From NCBI RefSeq assembly GCF_000381545.1, contig NZ_KB906680.1, positions 62,001 through 126,000 on the forward strand: a DNA stretch of 64,000 nucleotides, read 5' to 3'. Shown here one piece after another: positions 53,466 to 62,432 of this stretch; positions within the stretch are counted from its first letter, which is position 1; each line of letters begins with the position of its first letter. This DNA comes from Rhodonellum psychrophilum GCM71 = DSM 17998. GTDB taxonomy: Bacteria; Bacteroidota; Bacteroidia; Cytophagales; Cyclobacteriaceae. Under the pieces are notes generated by a model. It was given only the letters and a program-made list of their open reading frames with translations. It did no database searches and was not told where the DNA came from. The translations under genes and the position numbers were made by a program.

Positions 53466-54225
53466 GTTGCTAAAATATTCCCTATACGATATTGTGAAAT
53501 CACGTTTTGCAATCTTGTACACTTTATTTATGGTGCTGGTGACGGTGTCTATTTACCAGATCAGCGAGGACCTGAGCAAGGTTTCCCTGAGTTTGTTGAA
53601 TATCATGCTGATGATCGTGCCGCTTATCTCAGCGGTGTTTGCCACCACACATTTCTTCAATAACCTAGAATTCACCGAACTGATGCTTGCCCAACCCGTC
53701 AAAAGGCGGGATGTATTTCTCAGCCAGCTCTTGGCGGTGATCATCATGTTGAGTCTGGCCATCTTGATCGGTATAGGGCTACCTATGGCGATTTGGGGTG
53801 CCGAGAGTAGCTTATTGGTTCTACTCGCCGCTGGTATTGCGCTCAGCATTGTGTTCGCTGGATTGGCATTTTTGGCTTCTGTATTGACCCGTGACAAGGC
53901 CAAAGCGATCGGAATTACCCTTTCCTTTTGGATCTATTTCTCCTTGGTGTATGATGGGCTTGTGCTCTATGTGATCTATAGCTTTGCGGATTATCCTTTG
54001 GAAAAAGCCACGCTGGCCATGGTCATGCTCAACCCTGTGGATCTTGCCCGGATCATCATGCTGATGCAACTGGATATATCCGCACTGATGGGATATACAG
54101 GTGCCTTTTTTCAACAGTTTTTCGGCAGTGCAAAAGGGATCATGCTTACCTCAGGGGTTTTGCTGATTTGGATGGTCTGGCCGGTTTTGCTGTCTATGCG
54201 GATCTTCAAAAAAAAGGATTTCTAA
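53458..54225 (+). CDS. nosY: NosY ABC transporter permease
   Basis: The 255-residue protein has six membrane segments of the ABC-2/NosY type, starting with MFKLLKYSLYDIVKSRFAILYTLFMVLVTVSIY. A cytoplasmic region with LAQPVKRRDVFLSQLLAVIIM lies after the second helix, and VMLNPVDLARIIMLMQLDISALMGYTG marks the periplasmic part conserved in NosY. It completes the NosDFY complex. It is the last gene of the module; the pectin locus 2 converges on it with a 72-bp gap. Confidence 0.94.
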   Translation: MFKLLKYSLYDIVKSRFAILYTLFMVLVTVSIYQISEDLSKVSLSLLNIMLMIVPLISAVFATTHFFNNLEFTELMLAQPVKRRDVFLSQLLAVIIMLSLAILIGIGLPMAIWGAESSLLVLLAAGIALSIVFAGLAFLASVLTRDKAKAIGITLSFWIYFSLVYDGLVLYVIYSFADYPLEKATLAMVMLNPVDLARIIMLMQLDISALMGYTGAFFQQFFGSAKGIMLTSGVLLIWMVWPVLLSMRIFKKKDF

Positions 54226-54297
54226 TTTGATCAGTTTTTGATTCTTCAGGGGGCTCTACCTACTCAAATAAGCCCTAAGCACCTGCAGACACAACAT

Positions 54298-55050
54298 TCA
54301 ATCTTTCAGGAATTTAACCAGTTCCGGAACCGTCCTTTTCAGCTCTTCCACAGCCAAATCACAGATTTTGAAAGCGCCGGTTGGAGAAAGATGGGTATTG
54401 TCTTCTTTTCCTTCCGGAAAGCGATTATAATCTCCGGGCCTGTAGTGGAGAAAAAGCTCCTTGGATTTTTCCACGCCGAATTGTTCCAAAAGCGCAATGG
54501 ACTTTTTGTGCAAATCCCAGAGCGGGACACCCAATTCCGCCGCCACTTCTCTCACCACTTCCGAATACCGGCCATGGGTATCGGTCAATATCCCGTTTTC
54601 ATCAAAACTCCTCCGCGAAATCGGCGTCGCCAATATGGCTTTCCCTCTTTTTTCTCTTGTCTCACGGACAAATCGAATCAGATTGGCTCTATAGTCCGTA
54701 TCGGCAGCAGCATACCTGTCTTTGGATTCCGACTTCTGGTCATTGTGGCCAAATTCAATCAGGACATAATCACCGGGTTGAATCCGATTGAGCACCTTTT
54801 TCCATCTTCCCTCGCTTCTGAAACTTTTGGTGCTTCTTCCATTGACTGCGTGGTTTTCAAATCTGACCCCATCCTTGAAATAAAGTGGGAAAATCTGCCC
54901 CCAGCCTTTTTCAGGATTGCTCCCCGAATAGGGCTTGTCCGCCAGGGTGGAATCCCCAACCAAAAAAATGGTGATTTGGGATTTCTTTTGAAAGGCAGAA
55001 ATCCCCAAAACCAAGGCAACACATGCGATCAATATCAGTTTTTTCATCAT
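54298..55050 (-). CDS. Rhamnogalacturonan acetylesterase-like SGNH hydrolase (CE12)
   Basis: The 250-residue secreted enzyme has a signal (LILIACVALVLGISAFQ), then the SGNH blocks: GDSTLADK with the nucleophile Ser (about 32-39), GRSTKSF (oxyanion Gly), GHNDQKSES (Asn) and DNTHLSPTGAF (Asp and His of the catalytic triad near residue 220). The pattern matches CE12 acetylesterases that remove acetyl groups from pectin backbones. It is the last gene of locus 2, two bp after the GH28 gene. Confidence 0.9.
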   Translation of the reverse strand: MMKKLILIACVALVLGISAFQKKSQITIFLVGDSTLADKPYSGSNPEKGWGQIFPLYFKDGVRFENHAVNGRSTKSFRSEGRWKKVLNRIQPGDYVLIEFGHNDQKSESKDRYAAADTDYRANLIRFVRETREKRGKAILATPISRRSFDENGILTDTHGRYSEVVREVAAELGVPLWDLHKKSIALLEQFGVEKSKELFLHYRPGDYNRFPEGKEDNTHLSPTGAFKICDLAVEELKRTVPELVKFLKD

Positions 55051-55052
55051 GT

Positions 55053-56762
55053 TTATTCGATCTTCACGGCATTTTTCGGCAATTCGGGAGCGTGGAAAAA
55101 TTGACTTCCAGCAGCTTTGAAGTCCGCTTTTTGAAAAGTGATGTTTCCGGATTTTTCACCCAGAACACGAATGGGCGTCTCTCCATTTTCAGCAAATAAA
55201 AATCCCTTCACGGCAATGTTCTTGCTGTTGTATAGCGTCAGCGCCGCATCCATTGGTGAAATCACCTTTACATTGACCAATTCCAATCCATCCGTGTCCA
55301 CCACGATGATTCCTTTTTTGGCTTCGAAAAAAGAATTTTCTAAGCGGACATTTTGCAGGTTCATTTCCGGCAAGCCCTGGAAATTGGCCGGCTGACCACT
55401 ACCAGTAACATTAATGTTTTTCATGAAAATGTTCCTAAAAGCAGGTGTTTTTTCGGTCACAGGAATTAGCGTTTCGTCTCTCTTTTCCCTGTCAGCACTT
55501 TGCTCGGCTTCCAATACGGGTGAATTTCCTCCATAAAAAAGGTTGAAATTGATCGCATCCGTCGGGATATTGAGCATATCAATATCGGAAATAAAGATGT
55601 TTTCCACAACGCCCCCTCTGCCCCTTGTGCTTTTGAAACGCAATCCAACATCCGTCCCCATAAAGGTACATTGGGAAATATGGACATTTTTGACTCCGCC
55701 CGACATTTCACTTCCGATCACAAATCCTCCGTGACCATGATAGACAATGTTGTTTTTGACCAGCACATTTTCTGTGGGCATATTCCTGTCTCTTCCATCT
55801 TGGTCCTTTCCGGATTTGAAACAAATCGCATCGTCTCCCACATCAAAGGTATTGTTGTAAATCAACACATTCTTGCAGGATTCCAAGTCAAGACCGTCTC
55901 CGTTTTGGGAATACCAGGGGTTTCTTACACTGAGGTTCCGGATGATGATGTCCTCACTCATCAAGGGATGGATGTTCCACGCAGGGGAATTCTGGAAGGT
56001 CACCCCATCCAGCAAAATCCTTTTGCTGCTCACGATACTCACCATAACAGGCCTTAAAAAATCCCTGACTTTTTCAAATTCCGAAGGATCGATGAGATCC
56101 GGCACATTGAAACTGCTGCTGGAAATATAGCCTGTTCTTGACCCTTCAGTTGGAAACCAGATGTCTTTTTTTTCATTGAGAAAACCTCCTGAAGCCAAGA
56201 GTTTTTTCCATTGGGAATCGGTCATTTTACTGCGTTTGACCGGTCTCCAAGCATCTCCGTTTCCGTCTATCGTTCCAGATCCGGTGATCGCAATGTTTTC
56301 CACTTCAAGGGCATAGATCGGGGAAACGCAGCGTGTAGTATTCAAACCCTCGAAACTTGTTTCCACCAGGGGATAATCCTCAAAATCCTTGCTGAACAAA
56401 ATCAATGCGCCCGCTTCCAAATGAAGGTTGATATTGCTTTGGAAGCGAATGGGTCCTGTCAACCAGATTCCCCGAGGAACCAAAACAGTGCCTCCCCCAT
56501 TTTTTGCAACCGCTTCGATCGTTTTAGCAAAAGCCTCCGTGTTCTTTGTCAAGCCATCAGAAACGGCACCAAATTCCGCGATGCTAAGCAAAAAATCAGG
56601 AAAGCTTGTTTCCTTCACTTTTGGCATGTCAAACTCCACCCCGTCATAGATGGTTTGGATATTGATTTGGCTTGGTGAATTTTGGGCATTGGAGAAAGTA
56701 TTGATCCCGATCAATAAATAAAAGAGGGATATCCAAAATGTATTTTTGCTTGTCATTTTCAA
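55053..56762 (-). CDS. GH28 polygalacturonase-family hydrolase (pectin locus 2)
   Basis: The 569-residue protein starts with a signal ending in FSNAQNS; the ATG at 56756 is an alternative. The beta-helix begins with LSIAEFGAVSDGLTKNTEAF. GH28 catalytic motifs are NGDGLDLESCKNV, FDVGDDAICFKSG (Asp pair) and YHGHGGFVIGSE (His), then RFKSTRGRGG. It is about 100 residues longer than the GH28 of locus 1, mostly from a central insert (around 175-235) and a longer C-terminal helix-capping region. Substrate within the family is not decided; the GH43 and CE12 neighbours point to decorated galacturonans. Confidence 0.92.
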   Translation of the reverse strand: MKMTSKNTFWISLFYLLIGINTFSNAQNSPSQINIQTIYDGVEFDMPKVKETSFPDFLLSIAEFGAVSDGLTKNTEAFAKTIEAVAKNGGGTVLVPRGIWLTGPIRFQSNINLHLEAGALILFSKDFEDYPLVETSFEGLNTTRCVSPIYALEVENIAITGSGTIDGNGDAWRPVKRSKMTDSQWKKLLASGGFLNEKKDIWFPTEGSRTGYISSSSFNVPDLIDPSEFEKVRDFLRPVMVSIVSSKRILLDGVTFQNSPAWNIHPLMSEDIIIRNLSVRNPWYSQNGDGLDLESCKNVLIYNNTFDVGDDAICFKSGKDQDGRDRNMPTENVLVKNNIVYHGHGGFVIGSEMSGGVKNVHISQCTFMGTDVGLRFKSTRGRGGVVENIFISDIDMLNIPTDAINFNLFYGGNSPVLEAEQSADREKRDETLIPVTEKTPAFRNIFMKNINVTGSGQPANFQGLPEMNLQNVRLENSFFEAKKGIIVVDTDGLELVNVKVISPMDAALTLYNSKNIAVKGFLFAENGETPIRVLGEKSGNITFQKADFKAAGSQFFHAPELPKNAVKIE

Positions 56763-56786
56763 TGGGTTTAATTTTTAATTTCTTTC

Positions 56787-58421
56787 CTATTTGGAGAACC
56801 TGAACCAGTCGATATCGACATATCCCGAATCGTTGGTCTTGGATTTTCTTGTGGCAAAAAGCCCGACTTTGGCCCCTATCCACTTTCCGGGAACAGCAGA
56901 AAATCGCTCTTCAACGGATATGAATTCCTGGCCGTTTTCGCTATAACTAAATGTTACCAAGCCACCCTTCTCTACTTTGACTCGAAAATGGATGTGGTGG
57001 GATTCCAATTTTTTGATTGTGATTTCTTGTTCCGGTTTGCCATGTTCCGCATCAAGACAGGTTACATATTTCAGATACAATCCATCTTTTTTACTTTCCA
57101 AACCAAGATACGCATAACTCATTCCCATCACAATCAGGCCGACTTGCTCATTTTCAAGCTTTTCATTTGGCGTAAAGGTCAGGGAAGTGGTTGTGGTAAA
57201 TTCTTCTGCTGGGAATTTCTGCAACAAAAGATTGGGGGCATCCCACAGGTTTTTGGCATCCTCTGGGATTTGATCCGTGTAGAGGCGCAATTGTCCTTTT
57301 GCCGGATTGGAAAATGCCCAAGTGGCCTTTGGATTGGCATGCCACTGCCACTGCATTCCCAATTCATTCCCTTCAAATTCATCCGTATCAGGAGGTGTCA
57401 TGGCAGGAAAGGATTTTCCGACATTTGGTTTTTTGTGGATCAAAACGGGTTGTCCCGTTCCATCACCATCATTATCCTCACCCATTGTCGGCCAATCATT
57501 TTTCCAGGACATGGGTTGGAGGTGGACAATTCTTCCATAAGCATCTTTGTCCTGAAAATGGACAAACCAATGCTCCCCATTTTTCAATTCCACCCATCCC
57601 CCTTGATGGGGACCATTGATTTCGGTTTCTCCTTGGGCCAAGGCAATATGCTCCTCATAAGGACCATATGGGTTTTTTGATCTTAAAATCAATTGCCAGC
57701 CTGTGGAAACCCCGCCAGCCGGGGCGAATATATAATAGTAGCCATTCCGCTTATAGAACTTGGTTCCCTCCACTGTTGGATGATTTTCATGTCCATCAAA
57801 AACCAATTTTCCTGCTCCCGTTGTTTTCGTCCCTTCCGCATTCATAGGTTTTACAACCAATACGCTCTTGATTCCTGCACGACTTCCGGCATAGGCATGA
57901 GACAAGTAGGCTTTTCCATCCTCATCCCAAAGCGGGCATGGATCAATCAATCCGAGACCAGCTTCCACCAAAACAGGTTCCTCCCAAGGCCCTGCGGGAT
58001 CTTTGGTTTTTACCATATAGATCCCAAAATCCGGATCACCCCAGTAGATGTAATATTCGCCTTTATGAAATCGAATCGCGGGTGCCCATACTCCGTTGCC
58101 ATGTTGTGGTTTGCTGAAAAAATCCAAGGGAAGTTGTCTTTCTAGGGCATAACCGATCAGGTTCCAATTCACCAAATCCTTGGAATGGAGAATTGGAAGC
58201 CCAGGAACGGCATTGAAACTCGATGCTGTCATGTAAAAATCATCTCCCACCCGACACAAATCCGGATCTGAATAGTCGGCATGTAGAATTGGGTTGATAT
58301 AGGTCCCATCGCCCTGATCAGCTACCCAAACCTTTGAGATGGGCCCTTCCTGTGCGGAAATAATCCCTATAAACAGGAGGTTGAACAAAAAAGTGGAAAG
58401 GATTGGTTTTGTGAATTTCAT
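56787..58421 (-). CDS. GH43-family glycosidase with C-terminal beta-sandwich
   Basis: This 544-residue secreted enzyme (signal LLFIGIISAQE) has a five-bladed propeller of family 43: YINPILHADYSDPDLC (catalytic base Asp, about 42-55), WAPAIRFHKGEYYIYWG, GLIDPCPLWDEDGKAYLSHA (Asp) and EINGPHQ-type acid Glu (GETEINGPHQGGW). A C-terminal GH43_C2-like domain from about 350 (DEFEGNELGMQWQW to YVDIDWFRFSK) completes it. Likely activity is on beta-xylosides or alpha-arabinosides of pectin side chains (inference; the subfamily cannot be read by eye). Confidence 0.9.
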   Translation of the reverse strand: MKFTKPILSTFLFNLLFIGIISAQEGPISKVWVADQGDGTYINPILHADYSDPDLCRVGDDFYMTASSFNAVPGLPILHSKDLVNWNLIGYALERQLPLDFFSKPQHGNGVWAPAIRFHKGEYYIYWGDPDFGIYMVKTKDPAGPWEEPVLVEAGLGLIDPCPLWDEDGKAYLSHAYAGSRAGIKSVLVVKPMNAEGTKTTGAGKLVFDGHENHPTVEGTKFYKRNGYYYIFAPAGGVSTGWQLILRSKNPYGPYEEHIALAQGETEINGPHQGGWVELKNGEHWFVHFQDKDAYGRIVHLQPMSWKNDWPTMGEDNDGDGTGQPVLIHKKPNVGKSFPAMTPPDTDEFEGNELGMQWQWHANPKATWAFSNPAKGQLRLYTDQIPEDAKNLWDAPNLLLQKFPAEEFTTTTSLTFTPNEKLENEQVGLIVMGMSYAYLGLESKKDGLYLKYVTCLDAEHGKPEQEITIKKLESHHIHFRVKVEKGGLVTFSYSENGQEFISVEERFSAVPGKWIGAKVGLFATRKSKTNDSGYVDIDWFRFSK

Positions 58422-58469
58422 GGATTATTTTTTGGATACTTATTTTAATTGATCAAATCCGAAATATGG

Positions 58470-59438
58470 TCACTTCAGCGGATTCCAACCGTCATTTCCC
58501 TTCAGAATTTCTTTCGCGGCAAAAGCTTCGGCTTGCTCGGCACTTAGTTGGCGTGACCAGGACTCCCTTGATGAAGCATTGGCTCCAGGTCCGCTGGAAT
58601 TGAATTCCGCATAGAAACTCGTCCTTTCCGCCTGCGGTTTGTTCCAATTGTGCCAGCCTTCCTTCCGTATATGCTTCCCCATCTCACAGTCGATAAAAAC
58701 TGTCTGGGCATATTCTCTCCAAGGCCTTCCGAGGTAAACACTGTTTTCGGGCGCATCTCCAGTCAACTTGCAATTGATAAATACAAAACCGTGTTTGGTG
58801 CTCACTTCCGTGGATGCCGCGGTGATGTATTGGCCTCCTTTTTTGGAGAAGATTTCGCAGTTTTCAAATACTACAGTGGACCAACCAAAGATAAAATCAG
58901 TGGTGCCTTCAATGTAACAATCTTTGTAGTACTGTCGGCTGTATATGCCATGTGGGTAGAGAGTATCCTGAAAACCCAAGAACCTGCAATTTTCGAAAAT
59001 CACTTTGTCGCCATCTACTCTGACGGCAACTGCCTGACCAACGGGTCCAGAGGAATTTTCAAAAGTGATGTTTTGGGCGTGGAATCCATCGGCGAACACA
59101 TAGAAACTGGTGGAGCCTGTGGTGCCCATTTCCTCTCCGAATTTGTTTTTCTTTTTCGAAAAATCATCATAGGTCAGCAAAGTTTGCGCTGCACTTTCCC
59201 CTATCAGTTTCACATTGACTTTGGAAGCAGGCAAAACCAACTTTTCCTTGTAGGTGCCATTTTTCAAAAAGATGGTCGTGACCGTATTCCTGAAATCCGG
59301 CACCGGCATAAAGGCTTCCTGAATGGTGGTGAAATCCCCCGATCCATCTTGGGCTACCGTGAAATCAAACTCTTGCGCTTTTGCCCAAGAGAGGGAAAAG
59401 CACAAGAGCAGGAAGAAAAATACAGTTTTAAGATTCAA
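58470..59438 (-). CDS. CE8 pectin methylesterase
   Basis: The 322-residue single-domain enzyme removes methyl esters from homogalacturonan. The signal ends at SWAKAQE. Family 8 motifs are KDGSG-like QDGSGDFTTIQEAF (about 30-43), FLGFQDTLYP and GTTDFIFGWS (catalytic aspartates) and VYLGRPWREY (Arg). It is the plain version of the CE8 half in the two-domain protein of locus 1. It lies one bp downstream of the GH105 gene, so the two are coupled. Confidence 0.92.
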   Translation of the reverse strand: MNLKTVFFFLLLCFSLSWAKAQEFDFTVAQDGSGDFTTIQEAFMPVPDFRNTVTTIFLKNGTYKEKLVLPASKVNVKLIGESAAQTLLTYDDFSKKKNKFGEEMGTTGSTSFYVFADGFHAQNITFENSSGPVGQAVAVRVDGDKVIFENCRFLGFQDTLYPHGIYSRQYYKDCYIEGTTDFIFGWSTVVFENCEIFSKKGGQYITAASTEVSTKHGFVFINCKLTGDAPENSVYLGRPWREYAQTVFIDCEMGKHIRKEGWHNWNKPQAERTSFYAEFNSSGPGANASSRESWSRQLSAEQAEAFAAKEILKGNDGWNPLK

Positions 59439-59439
59439 A

Positions 59440-60675
59440 TCAATTTTTGTCTAAGGATTCATATTGAAGGGAAGCCAAGATAAAAGGGCCAACTCCTTTG
59501 GGATCATTCTCCCGGATTTCTTCCCCTACATAATATTCATAGGATCCGTCTCTATAAGGATTTCCACCCAAACCAGCCACGCCACATACGTTCGTGATGG
59601 TGATGCCTCCATCGGCATCTTCTCTGATAAATTCCTTTAGAATTCCCTCATAAGCCTTCACACCTGCATCCCTAAATTCTTGATCCAGATATCCATTCTT
59701 GGCTCCTTTGATCAGAAAATAAGCAAACATACTGGTCGCGGAGGATTCCAAGTAATTACCTGCTCTGTCACCCTGATCAATCACTTGGTACCATGTGCCT
59801 GATTCGTGCTGATACTTCACGATTCCTTTGGCCAGTTTCTGTGCGATAGAAACAATTTCCGCCCTTTTTGGGTGATCCTTGGGCATGTCGTCCAGGACAT
59901 CCACCAAAGCCATAGCCAACCAACCGATACTTCTTCCCCAATAATTGGTGGAAAGTCCGGTTGCTGGGTCTGCCCATTTTTCGGATTTACTTGCGTCAAT
60001 GGCATGATGGAAAAGGCCTGTTTCCGGACTGTAGCAATGCTTGTCGATGAGGTGAATTTGCTTGGCGACATCATCAAAAAGCGCCGGCTCGTTGAATTCA
60101 ACGGCATATTTGGACAAAAATGGGGAACCCATATAGATGCCATCCAACCACATTTGCTGGGGGTAGATTTTCTTGTGCCAAAATCCGCCATCTGAATTTC
60201 TCGGATGCTCCCGCATCTGATCCCTCAATTCCTCAATGGCAAGCTTGAATTTCTCCTCTTTGGTTTCCTTGTAAAGTTCGATCAGGAATTTCCCGCCATT
60301 GACCCTATCAATATTGTAATCGGATTTCTTGTATGTTTTAATCACTCCATTTTCATCGATCATAAAATCGACAAAGTGCCTGACATAATCCATATACTGC
60401 TGATCACCTGTATTTTCCCAAACTTTCAGCATTGAAGACATCACCAAGCCGTGGGTATATTCCCATTTGGGTTTTTCGTTGAAGTCGAGCGTCCATCCTT
60501 CGGGATTTCGTTTGATTTCGGATTGGGCCATCCAACTGGAGTATTTGGGTTTAGGGCTTGTTTCCTCCTCCTGTTGAACCAGCTTGGCATCTGAAGTTCC
60601 TCCGCAAGAAGTTCCTACGAGCAAAAGTGCAAAAGCCAATATGTTTAACCCTCTGATTTTAAGTCTTATGTTCAT
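59440..60675 (-). CDS. GH105 unsaturated galacturonyl/rhamnogalacturonyl hydrolase, lipoprotein
   Basis: The 411-residue protein has a lipobox VGTSCGGT. The rest is an (alpha/alpha)6 barrel of the YteR/YesR type: WEYTHGLVMSSMLKVWENTG, KIYPQQMWLDGIYMGSPFLSKYA (acidic residue of the active site), NYWGRSIGWLAMALVDVLDDMP and TWYQVIDQGDRAGNYLESSATSMFAYFL. It removes unsaturated galacturonate from lyase-generated oligosaccharides. As a lipoprotein it probably works in the periplasm. Neighbours are CE8 downstream and SusD upstream. Confidence 0.92.
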   Translation of the reverse strand: MNIRLKIRGLNILAFALLLVGTSCGGTSDAKLVQQEEETSPKPKYSSWMAQSEIKRNPEGWTLDFNEKPKWEYTHGLVMSSMLKVWENTGDQQYMDYVRHFVDFMIDENGVIKTYKKSDYNIDRVNGGKFLIELYKETKEEKFKLAIEELRDQMREHPRNSDGGFWHKKIYPQQMWLDGIYMGSPFLSKYAVEFNEPALFDDVAKQIHLIDKHCYSPETGLFHHAIDASKSEKWADPATGLSTNYWGRSIGWLAMALVDVLDDMPKDHPKRAEIVSIAQKLAKGIVKYQHESGTWYQVIDQGDRAGNYLESSATSMFAYFLIKGAKNGYLDQEFRDAGVKAYEGILKEFIREDADGGITITNVCGVAGLGGNPYRDGSYEYYVGEEIRENDPKGVGPFILASLQYESLDKN

Positions 60676-60748
60676 ATTTTGGGCATGTTTGGGATGGTTA
60701 AAATCCAGAAGCTGTTGCCAACTTCTGGATAGTTAATTTATATTGAAA

Positions 60749-62404
60749 TTAATTATAACCCTCATTTTGGGTAAACTCATTTTTGTTGGTCACCGCATCC
60801 AACTGAGATTGCGGAATTGGCCTTAAGACATGGTAAGGCCTGATGTTGGCAGCGGCATCTGGATTCCAGGCTTGTACCCTTTCCACCAATTTACCGGTAC
60901 GTTTCAGGTCAAACCATCGCTGTTGCTCGCCAGCAAATTCACGCGCCCTTTCATCCAGGATCATGTCAATGTCCAATTCCGCCGCAGAGATTTCCATTGC
61001 CTCTTCAAAACCAGGTAACGCTGCTCTTCTTCTCACTGCATTGAAGTGATTGACCGCTTCACCCATATTGCCCAGATTCATTTCTGCTTCCGCAACGATC
61101 AGGAACATTTCGGCAAGCCTGATGACGAAGGCATCCCTTTTCCCCTGTTGCTGGGAAATGGTGAGTCTGGATGGATCCAAAAATTTCTTCAGTGACATGT
61201 ATCGGTCCCTTACCAATGGCGCATCGTTTGGCCCATAGGTTCTGCTTCTGTCGATGATGTTGTAATTTTTTTCATTCTTTACCGATTGTGGGATGATTTT
61301 TTTGGTAACAAAGATGGCTGTATCACCCAAATTCATGCCCGCAGGTGCATTTTTCGAATTATTAGCATACCATACAGTCTGGAAAGTGGCATTGAATCTG
61401 GCGTCTTTTGTTTCATCAAATAAATCCAATAAATGCGCTGTAGGCATAAATCTGGCGAAAGGCCGACCATTGTTGATATCCCTCAACATCCCCGGCATCT
61501 GGTCATAGGTCATCAAGAAAAACAGATGGGAATTGTTTCCACCATCTCTCAATAGGATATCTCCATCTGGATTTTCCAACTCCCTGTTCAGGACCAAATC
61601 AGCCGTGAAATTCACCAACCAAACCACCTCGGAATTGCGGACGTTATTAATATTCCATAAATCAGCGTAGTTGGCTACAAGTGAATAATTATAATCGTTG
61701 ATGACATTTTTTGCCAACCTAGCCGCTTCAGCATTGTTTCCCCTGTACAGGTGCATTCTGGCCAAAAATGCTTCCGCCGATGGTTTGATTACTCGACCAT
61801 AATCCGATGTGGTGGCGGGCAGATTGTTGACAGCAAAATCCAAGTCCTCAAATATCTGGGCATAAAAGGTCTCGATAGGAGTCTTGTTCGCAGTGGACTC
61901 GATTGCCGTTACTTCTGTGGTAGTGAAATGGACACCGCCCCATGTTTCCACAATGTGCCATAAATAAAACGCCCTCAGAAACCTTGCCTCTGCTTCTCTG
62001 ATTGGCTTAAGCGTGCTGCTCAGTGGCGAGTCACCGATTCTTCCGATCACAGAATTGGTCGTATTCAAAGCCGAATACAGTCTCGTCCAGTAAAATCCGA
62101 TCGGGGCATTTGCACCTTGCAAGTCGGAATTATACAAGGCCACGGGAGGATTTTCCATTCCATTTCCCCGCGTAAAAATATCTGTTCCCGTCTCTGTCAG
62201 GGCGATTCCGTTTTCTTTGCCATACCAAAACCGCATAGGTGTATAGCAGGAATTGACCAATGCCTCCATTCCCTCGGCCGTAGCATAATAGGCATCTGCA
62301 GTCAGCCCGGTCTTGTTGTCTTCCTCCAGGAAGCTTTCACAGGAAAAGATGGTGGAAAGCAAAAGCAATCCCATTATTTTATATAAAGCTGTTGATTTTT
62401 TCAT
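60749..62404 (-). CDS. susD: SusD/RagB-family lipoprotein (pectin locus 2)
   Basis: This 551-residue surface lipoprotein (LLLSTIFSCESFLEE) has the SusD pattern: NKTGLTADAYYATAEGMEALVNSCY, IREAEARFLRAFYLWHIVETWGGVHF (about 126-151), SAEAFLARMHLYRGN, and the C-terminal VNHFNAVRRRAALPG and DERAREFAGEQQRWFDLKRTGKL. It should cap the SusC channel whose gene ends 28 bp upstream. It differs clearly from the SusD of locus 1, suggesting a different oligosaccharide. Confidence 0.92.
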   Translation of the reverse strand: MKKSTALYKIMGLLLLSTIFSCESFLEEDNKTGLTADAYYATAEGMEALVNSCYTPMRFWYGKENGIALTETGTDIFTRGNGMENPPVALYNSDLQGANAPIGFYWTRLYSALNTTNSVIGRIGDSPLSSTLKPIREAEARFLRAFYLWHIVETWGGVHFTTTEVTAIESTANKTPIETFYAQIFEDLDFAVNNLPATTSDYGRVIKPSAEAFLARMHLYRGNNAEAARLAKNVINDYNYSLVANYADLWNINNVRNSEVVWLVNFTADLVLNRELENPDGDILLRDGGNNSHLFFLMTYDQMPGMLRDINNGRPFARFMPTAHLLDLFDETKDARFNATFQTVWYANNSKNAPAGMNLGDTAIFVTKKIIPQSVKNEKNYNIIDRSRTYGPNDAPLVRDRYMSLKKFLDPSRLTISQQQGKRDAFVIRLAEMFLIVAEAEMNLGNMGEAVNHFNAVRRRAALPGFEEAMEISAAELDIDMILDERAREFAGEQQRWFDLKRTGKLVERVQAWNPDAAANIRPYHVLRPIPQSQLDAVTNKNEFTQNEGYN

Positions 62405-62432
62405 GATGTTGAATTTGAAGTTGACTAGAAAT

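Noticed and set aside
54226-54297. Terminator between nosY and the CE12 gene
   Set aside because: Only a 5-6-bp GGGCT/AGCCC pairing with a long loop and no U-run could be found; too weak to call.
54238-55104. Plus-strand frame of 288 codons after nosY
   Set aside because: It overlaps the CE12 gene antisense almost completely; the CE12 frame shows all SGNH blocks.
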